Origin: Actinomyces haliotis
GTDB lineage: Bacteria > Actinomycetota > Actinomycetes > Actinomycetales > Actinomycetaceae
Assembly (NCBI RefSeq): GCF_015355765.1
Contig: NZ_JACWNA010000017.1
Coordinates: forward strand, 30,465 to 94,464
DNA: 64,000 bases
Direction of reading: 5' to 3'
Of this stretch, positions 8,062 to 18,555 are shown piece by piece (position 1 is the stretch's first letter; every line of letters starts with the position of its first letter). The notes beneath the pieces were generated by a model. The model ran no database searches, was not told the origin of the DNA, and was given only the letters and a program-made list of their open reading frames with translations. A program made the translations under genes and the position numbers.

Positions 8062-9060
8062 TTGCCCGGTAACGAGCAGTACCCCGGCGCCAAGCGCCGC
8101 CCCGGCACCAAGAAGGGCGCCACGAAGGGCTCCGGCGGCAACCGCCGCCAGGGCCTGGAGGGCCGCGGCCCGACGCCCAAGGCCGAGGACCGCGTCGGCC
8201 ACCCCAAGGCCCGCGCCAAGGCCCGCGCCGAGGCGCGCGCCGCCCAGCCGACCCGCGCCAAGCAGCTGGAGAAGATCCGCCGCCGCTTCCAGGTGCCCGC
8301 TGGCCACGAGATCGTCTGCGGCCGCAACGCCGTCGCCGAGGCCGCTCGCTCCGGCGTCCCCATCGCGCGCGTCTTCATGGCCGTCTCCGCGGAGTCCGAC
8401 GACCGCCTCGGCGCCGTCGTGCGCCGCGCCGCCCTCCTGGGCGCCCCGGTCCTGGAGACCACCAAGCTTGACCTCGAGGCCCTCACCGACGGCGCCGTCC
8501 ACCAGAGCGTCGCCATCGAGGTGCCCGCCTACGAGTACGCCGAGGCCGCTGGCCTCCTCGAGCGGGCCCGACTGCGCGGCCGCACGCCGCTTCTCGTCGC
8601 GCTCGACCAGGTGACCGACCCGCACAACCTCGGGGCCGTCCTGCGCTCCGCCGGTGCCTTCGGCGCCGACGGCGTCATCATCCCCGAGCGCCGCAGCGTC
8701 GGCGTCAACGCCACCGTCTGGAAGGTCTCGGCCGGTGCTGCGGCGCGCGTGCCCGTGGCCCGCGAGACCAACCTCGTGCGCGCCCTCGAGGCGCTCAAGA
8801 AGGAGGGCTGCTTCGTGGTCGGCCTCGACGGTGGCGGAGACACCGACGTCGAGAGTCTCACCGTGGCGGACGAGCCCCTCGTCCTCGTCACGGGAGCGGA
8901 GGGCGCGGGCCTGTCCCGCCTCGTGCGTGAGACCTGCGACGTCATCGCCTCGATCCCGATCTCCCGCGACGTCGAGTCCCTCAACGCCGCGGTCGCCACC
9001 GGCATCAGCCTCTACGAGGTCGACCGGCTGCGCCGCGCGGCCGCCGCGCCCCAGGGCTGA
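8062..9060 (+). CDS. rlmB: 23S rRNA (guanosine-2'-O-)-methyltransferase RlmB (SpoU/TrmH family)
   Basis: A 332-residue SPOUT methyltransferase. A basic, Lys/Arg-rich extension of about 80 residues precedes the substrate-binding domain (VPAGHEIVCGRNAVAEA). The trefoil-knot catalytic domain shows the three SpoU motifs: DQVTDPHNLGAVLRSAGAFG, VLVTGAEGAGL and ISRDVESLNAAVATGI. The family makes Gm2251 in 23S rRNA. The start is a TTG at 8062-8064, supported by AAAGGA at 8048-8053 and by the loss of homology upstream. It is co-transcribed with cysS. Confidence 0.93.
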   Translation: MPGNEQYPGAKRRPGTKKGATKGSGGNRRQGLEGRGPTPKAEDRVGHPKARAKARAEARAAQPTRAKQLEKIRRRFQVPAGHEIVCGRNAVAEAARSGVPIARVFMAVSAESDDRLGAVVRRAALLGAPVLETTKLDLEALTDGAVHQSVAIEVPAYEYAEAAGLLERARLRGRTPLLVALDQVTDPHNLGAVLRSAGAFGADGVIIPERRSVGVNATVWKVSAGAAARVPVARETNLVRALEALKKEGCFVVGLDGGGDTDVESLTVADEPLVLVTGAEGAGLSRLVRETCDVIASIPISRDVESLNAAVATGISLYEVDRLRRAAAAPQG

Positions 9061-9272
9061 CCCGCGGCGGCGGCGCCTCGTTTCGCCGCCGCCGGTACCA
9101 AGCGGACCGCCTGGGGCCGACGGCGTGCACAGACACCCGTGCCCGGCTCGCCGTGGAGGACCGGATGCCCTCCGGCGGCCCCGTCTCGTACCCGACCCGG
9201 CCCGATGCTGACACAATGGGCCCGACGCCCCGCCGCCGCGCAGGCGTCATGACACTTGAGGAGGCCACTCGC

Positions 9273-10517
9273 ATGGCACAGGACCCCGCGCAGCGATGGA
9301 ACCGGACCGAGGGCGTGCTCGTCGCGCCCGGGACGCGCCCCGAGGACGTCGCCGAGCACCTGAGGACCGAGGGAGTCGTCGCACGGCTTGAGTGGTACCC
9401 CTCCACGCCGCACCTCCAGTCGCTCACCCTCCTGTCCGACGCCGAGGGCCGCGTCGCCGTCACCCCGCCCTCCCGAGGCGGCGTCGTTCCCGGGCACGGC
9501 GTCTCCGAGCTCGCCGAGGGCGTCGCTCGGGCCTTCTCCGCAGACGTCACCATCGGCCCCGCGTCGTTCGACGCCCTGCCCGACGACGTCGAGCTCCCGC
9601 AGCTGCCCACGCGCGGCTCGGCCGCCTCCCGCACCGTCGTCCTCACGCCGCTGAGCGCCTACATGGTTCCGCTCCAGGCCACGCTCCTCGAACGGCCCCT
9701 CGCCGTCGCTGCCGTGCCCGGCCTGGACCGCCGGATCGTCATGTACACGGGGGAGGGCGCCGAGCTCGGCACCTTCGGGTGGGACGAGGAGTCCCTCCCG
9801 GCGCTCGTCCTGGCCTCCACCAACGGCGACCTCTCCGTGCGGGCCATCCCCACCGGCGAGACCGAGGACGACGCCGTCTTCTCCTGGGGCATGACCTCCG
9901 AGTACGTGTGGGGCGCGGTCGACGAACCGGGTCCGGCGCTCACGAGGCTCGTCGAGGAGCTTCTCACCGACTCCACCGACGCCTCCGTCATCGCCGGGGC
10001 CGTGCCCGGCGCCGACCCCGAGGCCACGGCCGCCGCCATCGCGACGCCGGGCGCCGAGGGCCTCGCCGCCCTCGTCGCCGCGCTCGGCCTGCCCGAGTGG
10101 GTCGACGGCGTCCTCACCGGCCGCCTCGCGCCCGCCGAGGTCCCCGGCGTCGTCGTCCACGAGCCCCGCGGCCTGTCCAACGCCGTCGGTCGCTCGGTGG
10201 GCCTGCTGCTCCAGGACCCTGAGACGCCGGGCTCCGGCTTCGTCCAGGGCTACGTCCAGACCGTCACCGAGCGCCCGTGGGTCGTGCGCGCGGCCACCGT
10301 CCTCGAGGCAGGTGTCGGCGGGGCGCTCATCGGTGCGGCGATGCGGCGCCGCAACGCCCGGGGAGAGATCCACGGCGGTCTCGTCGCGACGGGGGTCGTC
10401 CTCGTCGTCGACGCGGTCACTGAGGCCTCGCTGGCCTCGCTCACCCGGCACCGCGAGCTGCGCCGCCGCTCGGACGAGGAGATGGCCCTCGTCAACCGCG
10501 AGCTCGCTGAGGACTGA
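9273..10517 (+). CDS. Conserved-looking protein of unknown function with C-terminal membrane hairpin
   Basis: A 414-residue acidic protein. I do not recognise a family. The N-terminal 170 residues look globular (RWNRTEGVLVAPGTRPEDVA at the start). The middle is Ala/Glu-rich and helical. Near the C-terminus are two moderately hydrophobic segments (about residues 345-362 and 375-395) separated by a basic turn RRRNARGE, and the tail is charged. I place the start at ATG 9273 because GAGGAGG lies 8 bases upstream; in-frame starts at 9153 and 9249 lack one. It is monocistronic and ends in a very strong bidirectional terminator. Confidence 0.6.
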   Translation: MAQDPAQRWNRTEGVLVAPGTRPEDVAEHLRTEGVVARLEWYPSTPHLQSLTLLSDAEGRVAVTPPSRGGVVPGHGVSELAEGVARAFSADVTIGPASFDALPDDVELPQLPTRGSAASRTVVLTPLSAYMVPLQATLLERPLAVAAVPGLDRRIVMYTGEGAELGTFGWDEESLPALVLASTNGDLSVRAIPTGETEDDAVFSWGMTSEYVWGAVDEPGPALTRLVEELLTDSTDASVIAGAVPGADPEATAAAIATPGAEGLAALVAALGLPEWVDGVLTGRLAPAEVPGVVVHEPRGLSNAVGRSVGLLLQDPETPGSGFVQGYVQTVTERPWVVRAATVLEAGVGGALIGAAMRRRNARGEIHGGLVATGVVLVVDAVTEASLASLTRHRELRRRSDEEMALVNRELAED

Positions 10518-10538
10518 CCTCCCCGCACGCACGAGCAC

Positions 10539-10591
10539 GACCTCCCTGGACGAGCGCTGCGCCGACGGCGCAGCGCTCGTCCAGGGAGGTC
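10539..10591. terminator. Perfect 25-bp bidirectional terminator hairpin
   Basis: GACCTCCCTGGACGAGCGCT and onward (10539-10563) is perfectly complementary to 10567-10591 with a 3-base loop. It lies between convergent genes. Confidence 0.8.
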
Positions 10592-10613
10592 TCGTTCGTC
10601 GTGAGGGAGGGGG

Positions 10614-12002
10614 CTACTCGCCCTTGAACCTCATCCCCGCGGTGAAGCCCATGGGGTTGAGGTGGTACTGCTCCGCGGTCTCCTCGTCACGGGCGGCGAA
10701 CTCCTCGTCGTCACCGAGGGGCTTCTCGTCCTCGCCCTCGTCGCCGTCGAAGATCGCGGCCATCTCCTGGGTGTCGCCCAGGGAGAGGTAGGACTGCTCG
10801 TCCCAGTGCTCCGGTAGCACCGTGCGGGCGTAGTCCTCGACCGCCGCCTCCATGGCGACGTCGTGGCCGGCCTTCTCGGACAGGTACCAGCGGTGCTCGA
10901 GGACCTCGTGGAAGATCTCCGCGGGCTCGATCTTGCGGCGCAGCTCGATCGGCACCGCGTCCAGGGTCGGCTCGAAGACCTCCGCGAGCCACACGTGAGC
11001 GACCTGCTCGAGGGGCTGGTCCATCCGCCCCGTCGTCGCGCGGAACGCCTCGAGGTCGTTGAGCATGCGCTGGCCCTGGCGCTCCTCCACGTCGAGGCCG
11101 GTGAGCCGCATGATCTGGCGGTGGTAGTGGCCGGCGTCGACGACCTTCGGCTGGATGACCATCCGTGCGCCGGAGCCGTCCGCGAGGGTCTCCATCTTGA
11201 GCTCGCCGACGTCGAAGCCGAGCTCGTTGAGCCGCTCGATGCGGCGACGGACGCGCCAGCGCTCATTGAGGCTGAACTCCTCGCGGGCGGTGAGGACGTT
11301 CCACAGCTCGGTGTAGCGGGAGACGATCCGGTCCCCGACCTCGATGGTGTCGACCGACTGCTCGAGGAGCGCGCCGGCCTGGAGGTCCATGAGCTCGCCG
11401 ATGATGTTCGTCCGGGCGACGTCGATGTCGTAGAGGCGCTTGCCCTCGGTGAGACCGCCCTCGGGGTAGAGCTCGCCGGTCTCGGCGTCGACGAGGTAGG
11501 CGGCGAAGGCTCCCGCGTCACGACGGAAGAGCGTGTTCGACAGCGAGACGTCGCCCCAGTAGAAGCCGAGCAGGTGGAGGCGCACGAGGAGGACGGCGAG
11601 CGCGTCGATGAGGCGGGTGGCCGTCTCCGGGCGCATGTACTGGCTGAAGAGCGCGCGGTAGGGCAGGGAGTAGGACAGGTGCTCCGTGACCAGGGCGCAG
11701 TTGAGCTCGTCGCCGTTCAGGTCCGTGCGGCCCGTGACGACGGCGGTCGGGGTGACGCAGGGAGCCCCGAGGCGCTGGAGGTCGCGCAGGAGCTCGTACT
11801 CGCGGTGCGCGACGGACTCACCGATCTCCTTGACCGCGATGACGCGCTCGGACAGGTTGACGAAGCGGACGATGTGCCGGGAGAGACCACGCGGGAGCGC
11901 GGCGAGGACGTCCATGGGCCAGTCCTCGAGCGGCGTCTCCCAGGGCAGGTCGAGGAGCGCCGGGTCGATCGTCGCCGCGGTGATCTGCATGGACTGGGGC
12001 AT
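10614..12002 (-). CDS. DUF4032 family protein with kinase-like fold
   Basis: A 462-residue protein matching the actinobacterial DUF4032 architecture. The N-terminal half resembles LPS/Kdo-kinase-type protein-kinase-like domains: an IVRFVNLSERVIAVKEI strand pair with a Lys, a LVTEHLSYSLPYR hinge, and a catalytic-loop-like LHLLGFYWGDVSLSNTLF, followed by YLVDAETGEL in the place of a DFG-type Asp. The C-terminal half is a helical DUF4032 extension. The substrate is unknown. The ATG at 12002 follows a GATAAT -10 by 6 bases, indicating a leaderless transcript. The last 60 residues are acidic and probably flexible. Confidence 0.82.
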   Translation of the reverse strand: MPQSMQITAATIDPALLDLPWETPLEDWPMDVLAALPRGLSRHIVRFVNLSERVIAVKEIGESVAHREYELLRDLQRLGAPCVTPTAVVTGRTDLNGDELNCALVTEHLSYSLPYRALFSQYMRPETATRLIDALAVLLVRLHLLGFYWGDVSLSNTLFRRDAGAFAAYLVDAETGELYPEGGLTEGKRLYDIDVARTNIIGELMDLQAGALLEQSVDTIEVGDRIVSRYTELWNVLTAREEFSLNERWRVRRRIERLNELGFDVGELKMETLADGSGARMVIQPKVVDAGHYHRQIMRLTGLDVEERQGQRMLNDLEAFRATTGRMDQPLEQVAHVWLAEVFEPTLDAVPIELRRKIEPAEIFHEVLEHRWYLSEKAGHDVAMEAAVEDYARTVLPEHWDEQSYLSLGDTQEMAAIFDGDEGEDEKPLGDDEEFAARDEETAEQYHLNPMGFTAGMRFKGE

Positions 12003-12008
12003 GGCGCG

Positions 12009-12014
12009 ATTATC
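12009..12014 (-). promoter_or_regulatory. -10 element for leaderless DUF4032 gene
   Basis: On the minus strand TGAGATAAT is followed by 6 bases and the ATG at 12002. Confidence 0.6.
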
Positions 12015-12195
12015 TCAGGAATCCTCGCGCCCGGTACCCGCCGTCCCGACGGCCTCCGGGGCCGTGGAGGCACGGCGGCGGGAACGGGGACGGGCCCCGT
12101 CCCGGCGTCGTGGTGGCGCGGGGACGGAGCCCGTCACGGGTCCGTCAGGACGGCTCGTCGCCTCCGCGATCCGTGAGGATCGACGGTGCGGCGCG

Positions 12196-13323
<1,128 letters not shown>

Positions 13324-13536
13324 GGTTGGTATCCCTTCACCGGCAGGTACGTGCCGGACGATCCGTAGTGAAAGGTGCCTATGCGTGTCCGCATTGACAC
13401 GTGCAGAGCCTGGGGAGGGCCGTGCGCAAGGACATGATCCCACACGGAGCCTGATCGCGGTATGGCTGTGAGAGGAACACTTGATGACGCGAGCCGTGAG
13501 ACGCATCACGTGCCGGAGGCGTCGCGTGCGCGCCGG

Positions 13537-13542
13537 TACTGT
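13537..13542 (+). promoter_or_regulatory. -10 element for leaderless kinase gene
   Basis: TACTGT followed by 6 bases and the ATG at 13549. Confidence 0.55.
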
Positions 13543-13548
13543 GGCCGC

Positions 13549-15528
13549 ATGACGCACGACCCCGGCTCGAGGCCCGCCACGCCCGCCTCCCTCGCGGGGC
13601 TGCGCGCGGGCACCGTCGTCGGGGGCTACCGGCTTCTCCGCCGTCTCGGTGCCGGCGGCATGGGCGTCGTCTGGGAGGTCGAGGACGCCGACGGGCAGCG
13701 CGTCGCGATGAAGATCCTCCACCCCCAGATCGCCGCTGACCCCGTCGCCCGGCGCCGCCTGGACCGTGAGGCCCGCGTCCTCGCCCGTGTCCGCGACTCC
13801 CGCGTGGCCCGCATCCTCGACATCGAGACGGGTGACGGTGCCGACGGTGCGGGCGTCACCTTCGTCATCACGGAGCTCGTCGAGGGTCCGACCCTCCAGC
13901 ACGAGGTCGACCACGAGGGCGTCTACGACCTCGCCACCGACGCCCGTGACCTCGCTGACCTCGCGCACGGCCTCGTCGACGCCCTCCGCGCCGTCCACGG
14001 CGCCGGCGTCATCCACCGCGACCTCAAGCCCTCCAACGTCATGCTCGGCGCGCAGGGGCCCGTCCTCATCGACTTCGGCATCGCGCAGGTCGCCGACGAC
14101 ACCCGCCTCACCCAGACCGGCCAGGTGACCGGCACCCCCGGGTTCATCCCCCCGGAGATGCTTGACGGCGAGGAGCCGACCGCCGACGTCGACTGGTACG
14201 CCTGCGCCGGCGTCCTCCTCTTTGCCGTCACCGGTCGAGCACCCTTCGGTGCCGGTCCGTGGCAGGCCGTGTTCCGACGCGTCTACGCCGGCACCCCGGA
14301 GACCGCGGGCCTCGAGGCCGAGTGCCCCGCCCTCGCCCGCGCCTTCACGGCCGCGCTCGCACCCGAGCGCGCGGACCGTCTCGCCGTCCCCGACCTCCTC
14401 GCCGTCCTCGACGACATCGCCGCCGGTGGCGACGGCGCGGTCGTCGTCGACGAGCTCCTCGGCCCCGGCGGCTCCGTGGAACCGGGTACCCCGACGGGCT
14501 CCTACGCCGCGCCCTACGCCCCGGACGGGTCCGGCGCCTCCGCCCCGAGCGCGTCGAGCGGCGCCTACGGCGCGCAGACCCCGTCCACGGGGCCCTCCGG
14601 CGCGGGGGGCTACGGGCCCGCCGCCGGCGCAGGCGGCTGGACCGACCCGTGGACCGGCTCCCAGGGCTCTGCGGGAGCACGTCCCGACGGCTCCGCCCCG
14701 CCCGCCTTCGCCCCGCACCGCCCCCAGACCGGTCAGTCTGTCCCGGCGGCCTCCTCCGTGCACGCCCCGGCGCGGTGGGCGCCCGCCACGACTGGCACCC
14801 CGGTGAGCGGGTACGAGGCCGGATCGGGCACCGCGGGGCCGCAGCAGGGTCCCGGCCCCGCCCCCGTCTCCCAGCCCCTCCCCGCGGGCACGGGCTCTGC
14901 GCGACCCGGCCTGCCTGACTGGGCCCGGGAGCCGCGACGCCACCCGGGCGTCGTCGCCGCCCTCGCCCTCGTCCTGGCCGCCTTCGGCGCCTGGCTGCCC
15001 GGGTGGGTCGCGGTCATCGCGACCACGGCGATCGTCCTGGCCGGCACCGTCGGCCGCGCGGACGACGCCCGCCGCTGGCGCCGGCTCCAGCAGGGCGGAC
15101 GCAGCCGCGGCGACGACTCGCGCATGTGGGCCGCGAGCCCCTGGTACCTGCTGCGCTCCCTCGTCGCGACGGCCTTCGCCGTCGTCGTCAGCCTCGTCGT
15201 CACCCTCGTCGTCTTCTACGTCGGCGCCAAGGTCCTCGGATTCGGGTCGACGCCGGCGCGCGTGGGCGCCTCCTTCTCCGAGTACCACCGCATCGCTGGC
15301 TTCATGGCGTGCCTGACGGCCATCTACCTCGGCGTCACGTGGTTCATCCCCTGGGGAGCGCCCACCCGGCGCGGCGGCGCCAGGCTCGTTGAGCTCGTCG
15401 CGCCGAACCGAGTCGTCCGCCTCGTCCTGTCCCTCGTGCTGCTCGGCGTCACGGGTGCCGTCGTCCTTCTCCTCATGGCGGGGCGCTTCCCGCCCGCCAC
15501 GCTCGAGCCCTTCTACAGCTGGGGCTGA
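13549..15528 (+). CDS. Membrane-bound serine/threonine protein kinase (PknB-like kinase domain)
   Basis: A 659-residue Hanks-type kinase. The kinase domain occupies residues about 25-300: glycine-rich loop LGAGGMGVVWEV, Lys in VAMKIL, catalytic loop HRDLKPSNVM, DFG in LIDFGIA and the GTPGFIPPEM activation segment. A Pro/Gly/Ser-rich linker of about 160 residues follows. The C-terminus has four or five hydrophobic segments (starting at WLPGWVAVIATTAIVLAG and ending near the tail), so the kinase is anchored by a multi-helix membrane domain. No PASTA repeats or extracellular sensor are present. The ATG at 13549 is supported by a leaderless-type -10. Confidence 0.9.
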   Translation: MTHDPGSRPATPASLAGLRAGTVVGGYRLLRRLGAGGMGVVWEVEDADGQRVAMKILHPQIAADPVARRRLDREARVLARVRDSRVARILDIETGDGADGAGVTFVITELVEGPTLQHEVDHEGVYDLATDARDLADLAHGLVDALRAVHGAGVIHRDLKPSNVMLGAQGPVLIDFGIAQVADDTRLTQTGQVTGTPGFIPPEMLDGEEPTADVDWYACAGVLLFAVTGRAPFGAGPWQAVFRRVYAGTPETAGLEAECPALARAFTAALAPERADRLAVPDLLAVLDDIAAGGDGAVVVDELLGPGGSVEPGTPTGSYAAPYAPDGSGASAPSASSGAYGAQTPSTGPSGAGGYGPAAGAGGWTDPWTGSQGSAGARPDGSAPPAFAPHRPQTGQSVPAASSVHAPARWAPATTGTPVSGYEAGSGTAGPQQGPGPAPVSQPLPAGTGSARPGLPDWAREPRRHPGVVAALALVLAAFGAWLPGWVAVIATTAIVLAGTVGRADDARRWRRLQQGGRSRGDDSRMWAASPWYLLRSLVATAFAVVVSLVVTLVVFYVGAKVLGFGSTPARVGASFSEYHRIAGFMACLTAIYLGVTWFIPWGAPTRRGGARLVELVAPNRVVRLVLSLVLLGVTGAVVLLLMAGRFPPATLEPFYSWG

Positions 15529-15718
15529 GCGGCGCCGTGCGGCCGACGGCCGCCGTGCACGACGGCGGTCGGGCGGTGCTGTCGGGCGTGAGCCACTCCG
15601 CAGGGCGTCCTCTGTCCCTCGCTCCGGACGGCGGGCAGAATGTTCGTGAACCATCAGCGGTCCTGGGTTCGTGGGTCCTCCCCGTCCGGGTCCGACCCGA
15701 CAGACCCGAGGAGAACCC

Positions 15719-16609
15719 GTGGCTTCCAACAACCCTCGTCCGACCAAGGCCGAGCGCCGCGCCGCCGCGCGCGCCCAGGCGCAGGCCATGCGCGAGGAGC
15801 AGGAGCGCAAGGACCGCCGGACCAAGATCACCCGCCGCTCGCTCCTCGCCGGTGGCGCGGTGGTCATCGCCGGCGGCGCGGCGTACGCGGTCACGCGCGA
15901 CGACGACTCGTCCGACTCGACCGTCTCTCAGGGTAAGGCCAACAAGTCGGACTTCCCGAAGATCGTCCTCAAGGACGGGTCGTGGACCTACGGCGCCGGC
16001 CCGAAGGCGGGAGCGACCAACTCCGGAGCGAAGGTCCTCGACGTCTACTTCGACTACTCGTGCCACTACTGTGCGGTCTTCGAGGACCTCCACTCCGATG
16101 AGATAACGAAGCTCATCAACGACAAGAAGATCACCCTGGCCCTGCACCCCTGCAAGATCCTCGGCCAGGACTGGACCGACCAGGTCATGAACGCCATGGG
16201 CACGGTCCTCGACGAGGCTCCCGAGAAGGCCCTCGACTTCCACACCAAGGTCTTCGCCCTCTTCTACAAGATCTACCAGTCGCAGGACACCAGCCTCATG
16301 ACGGTCGACAACATCGTCTCGACCGCCCAGGACGCCGGCGTCCCCTCCTCCGTCACCTCCAAGTTCGCCGACGCCATCAGCGCCAACAAGTACGGCGAGT
16401 GGACGACGCAGGGCACGAAGGTCTTCTCGGACAAGGGCTTCAGCGGGACCCCGACGGTCGTCCTCGACGGCAAGACCCTGGACCTCGCCACGATCGGCAC
16501 GGCCACGGGCCTCACCGACACGGTGAGCGGCGCGTCCTCCTCCGCGACCGACGGCGCCACCGAGCAGGCGACCGAGCAGTCGACGGCGGACCCCTCCGGC
16601 GCCAAGTGA
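15719..16609 (+). CDS. Membrane-anchored DsbA-like thiol-disulfide oxidoreductase
   Basis: A 296-residue type II membrane protein of the thioredoxin fold (DsbA/DSBA_4 group). A charged cytosolic segment with RRTKITRRS is followed by one membrane helix (residues about 42-60). The extracytoplasmic domain has the redox motif SCHYC (about residues 118-122) and the cis-Pro loop SGTPTVVLDG. One further Cys (HPCKILG) is present. It should oxidise exported proteins on the outer face of the membrane, where actinobacteria rely on disulfides for pilin and other folding. The GTG start at 15719 has AGGAG 5-6 bases upstream. The C-terminal 30 residues are Ser/Thr/Glu-rich. Confidence 0.87.
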   Translation: MASNNPRPTKAERRAAARAQAQAMREEQERKDRRTKITRRSLLAGGAVVIAGGAAYAVTRDDDSSDSTVSQGKANKSDFPKIVLKDGSWTYGAGPKAGATNSGAKVLDVYFDYSCHYCAVFEDLHSDEITKLINDKKITLALHPCKILGQDWTDQVMNAMGTVLDEAPEKALDFHTKVFALFYKIYQSQDTSLMTVDNIVSTAQDAGVPSSVTSKFADAISANKYGEWTTQGTKVFSDKGFSGTPTVVLDGKTLDLATIGTATGLTDTVSGASSSATDGATEQATEQSTADPSGAK

Positions 16610-16668
16610 CCCGGTTCCGGCCCGTGGTCGGGACGAGCGTGCGGAGCCTGTAGGCTCGGCGCCGCCAC

Positions 16669-16744
16669 GCCGCGTTAGCTCAGCTGGTAGAGCAGCTGTC
16701 TTGTAAACAGCAGGTCGCCGGTTCGAACCCGGCACGCGGCTCCA
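16669..16744 (+). tRNA. tRNA-Thr (anticodon TGT)
   Basis: A full cloverleaf: acceptor stem GCCGCGT/ACGCGGC is perfect, the D loop is AGCTCAGCTGGTAGAGC, the anticodon arm GCTGT-CTTGTAA-ACAGC reads TGT, and the T arm is GCCGGTTCGAACCCGGC. CCA is encoded at the 3' end. The gene stands alone after the thiol oxidoreductase gene. Confidence 0.96.
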
Positions 16745-16937
16745 CGTGCGGGACGCCCGCCGTCGCACCCAGAGGGAGCGGCGGCGGGCGTCTCCCGCTC
16801 CTACCCGGATCGCACCGCCGCGTCCGAGCGTCGTCGCCGGATCGCAACCCGTCCACGCTGCGGTCCCACCGCTGCACCGGCCGCGCGCGCCACTAGGGTG
16901 ACTCGCCGAACAAGCACCACCAGCGAGGAGACCACCT

Positions 16938-17720
16938 GTGACCAGCGCCTGGGACGTCTACGACGCCCTCATCGAGGACCTTCCCGAGGACGTCACCGTG
17001 ACCGCCTCCCACCGCGGTCCGAGGTGGACCCGTGTCCTCAACTCGGCCGACGGCGTCGGCTCGGCCTGGACCATGGAGCTCAGCTCGCGCCCGGCCCTGT
17101 CTGCCGGCCTCCCCGACGCCGGTCGACCGCTGCGCGACGTCGCCGCCCTCGTCAAGAGCTGGAACCTCGCTGAGGCGAGCGTCGGCCTCGCCGCCATCAA
17201 CTCCTGGTACTCCAAGGCGGAGGTCGCCGCTGAGCAGGGCTTCGAGGAGACGGGTGCGGGCACGACCTGGCGCGAGGTCTTCGACCCCTACAACGACGTC
17301 GTCGAGGGGCAGAGGGTCGCCGTCATCGGCCACTACCCCTTCGCCCGCACGGCGCTGTCGAAGGCCGGTGAGCTCGACGTCCTCGAGCGCGAGGTCCGGG
17401 ACGGGGACTTCCCGGACACCGCCTGCGAGTACCTCCTGCCCGAGGCCGACTGGGTGTTCATCTCCTCGTCCTCCCTCGTCAACAAGACGGCGCCCCGCCT
17501 CATCGCGCTCGCGGCCGACGGCGGCGCCCGCACCGTCATGGTCGGCCCCTCCACGCCGATGCACCCCCTGTGGCTCGACCTGGGCGTCGACACCGTCACC
17601 GGCTGGGTCGCAGACCCCTCGGTGCGCCCCGATCGCCCCGAGGAGCTCCCCGAGCCCGGCGACATCGGCCCCGGCTTCCGCATGCACCTCGGCCTGCCCG
17701 TCCCCGGCGCGGGGGACTGA
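16938..17720 (+). CDS. DUF364/DUF4213 domain protein (putative metal chelation)
   Basis: A 260-residue cytosolic protein. The N-terminal part has the DUF4213 style with the conserved GLAAINSWYS motif; the C-terminal part (from VAVIGHYPFA) is the Rossmann-like DUF364 domain with ADWVFISSSSLVNKT and VMVGPSTPM. The family is annotated as putative heavy-metal chelation and is often linked to metal or cobalamin handling, but the reaction is not established. The GTG at 16938 has GAGGAG 7 bases upstream, and a TAGGGT -10 (16894-16899) gives a leader of about 30 bases. It is monocistronic and ends at a terminator shared with ung. Confidence 0.8.
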   Translation: MTSAWDVYDALIEDLPEDVTVTASHRGPRWTRVLNSADGVGSAWTMELSSRPALSAGLPDAGRPLRDVAALVKSWNLAEASVGLAAINSWYSKAEVAAEQGFEETGAGTTWREVFDPYNDVVEGQRVAVIGHYPFARTALSKAGELDVLEREVRDGDFPDTACEYLLPEADWVFISSSSLVNKTAPRLIALAADGGARTVMVGPSTPMHPLWLDLGVDTVTGWVADPSVRPDRPEELPEPGDIGPGFRMHLGLPVPGAGD

Positions 17721-17739
17721 CGCGCCCGAGCAGCACGAC

Positions 17740-17771
17740 GACGTCCCCGCACCCTCAGGTGCGGGGACGTC
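17740..17771. terminator. Bidirectional terminator hairpin
   Basis: GACGTCCCCGCACC (17740-17753) and GGTGCGGGGACGTC (17758-17771) pair perfectly around a 4-base loop between convergent genes. Confidence 0.8.
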
Positions 17772-17793
17772 TCGCGTCAGGCAGGGGCCGCCA

Positions 17794-18471
17794 TCACGGC
17801 AGGCGCCAGTCCACCGGCTCGGCTCCCTGGGACACGAGCATCTCGTTGGCGCGGCTGAAGGGCCGTGAGCCGAAGAAGCCTCGGGAGGCGCTCAGCGGTG
17901 AGGGGTGGGGCGAGGCGACGATCGGCGTCGAGCCCAGCATCGGGGTGAGGGACTGGGCGGGCCGCCCCCACAGGATCGCGACGAGAGGTCGGTCCCGGGC
18001 GACGAGCGCCTCGATGGCTCGCTGGGTCACCGCCTCCCAGCCCCAGCCGCGGTGTGAGGCGGGCGCGCCGGGGCGGACCGTGAGGACCCTGTTGAGGAGC
18101 ATGACGCCCTGCCGGGACCAGGCGGTGAGGTCGCCGGTGGTGGGGCGCTCGACGCCGAGGTCGGCGACGAGCTCCGTGTAGATGTTCTCCAGGCTCCGCG
18201 GTGGCCTCACGCCTGGCTGGACGGAGAAGGACAGCCCCATGGGGTGCCCCGGCGTCGGGTACGGGTCCTGACCGACGATGAGGACCTTGACCTCGTCCAT
18301 GGGGTAGGTGAAGGCGCGCAGCACGTCCGTGCCGGCCGGCAGGTACCCGCGGCCCGACGCGACCTCCTCGCGCAGGCGGGCGCCGATCTCGTGGATGGTG
18401 GGCTCGACCGGAGCCAGGGCGCTCGCCCAGCTCGGGTCGACGATGTCGCTCAGAGGCCTCGGGTCGCTCAC
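17794..18471 (-). CDS. ung: Uracil-DNA glycosylase (family 1)
   Basis: A 225-residue base-excision repair enzyme that removes uracil from DNA. The water-activating motif is [20 protein letters not shown] with the catalytic Asp, and the DNA-intercalation loop is [19 protein letters not shown]. Length and motif spacing match family 1. The start is a GTG at 18471 with TAGGCT 6 bases upstream, so the transcript should be leaderless. It is divergent from the LytR_C gene with an 84-base gap that contains both promoters. Confidence 0.96.
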   Translation of the reverse strand: MSDPRPLSDIVDPSWASALAPVEPTIHEIGARLREEVASGRGYLPAGTDVLRAFTYPMDEVKVLIVGQDPYPTPGHPMGLSFSVQPGVRPPRSLENIYTELVADLGVERPTTGDLTAWSRQGVMLLNRVLTVRPGAPASHRGWGWEAVTQRAIEALVARDRPLVAILWGRPAQSLTPMLGSTPIVASPHPSPLSASRGFFGSRPFSRANEMLVSQGAEPVDWRLP

Positions 18472-18477
18472 GGCGCG

Positions 18478-18483
18478 AGCCTA
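18478..18483 (-). promoter_or_regulatory. -10 element for leaderless ung
   Basis: Minus-strand TAGGCT, then 6 bases, then the GTG start. Confidence 0.55.
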
Positions 18484-18543
18484 GCCCGGGGCCCCGTCCG
18501 GGGTGTCGCGCCCGACCTGGGCGGCCGCAGCACGCCGCCCCGC

Positions 18544-18549
18544 TATCCT
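18544..18549 (+). promoter_or_regulatory. -10 element for leaderless LytR_C gene
   Basis: TATCCT, then 6 bases, then GTG at 18556. Confidence 0.55.
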
Positions 18550-18555
18550 CGCGGC

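Noticed and set aside
6372..8516. 700-codon minus-strand frame opposite cysS and rlmB
   Set aside because: A mirror of coding bias; no domain or start signals.
13324..15894. Very long minus-strand open frame continuing upstream of the sugar ABC ATPase
   Set aside because: It is antisense to the Ser/Thr kinase gene, lacks family motifs and arises from GC bias in third codon positions. The ATPase starts at 13323.
16661..16770. Protein frame across the tRNA-Thr region on the minus strand
   Set aside because: It reads through a complete tRNA cloverleaf and is an artefact.
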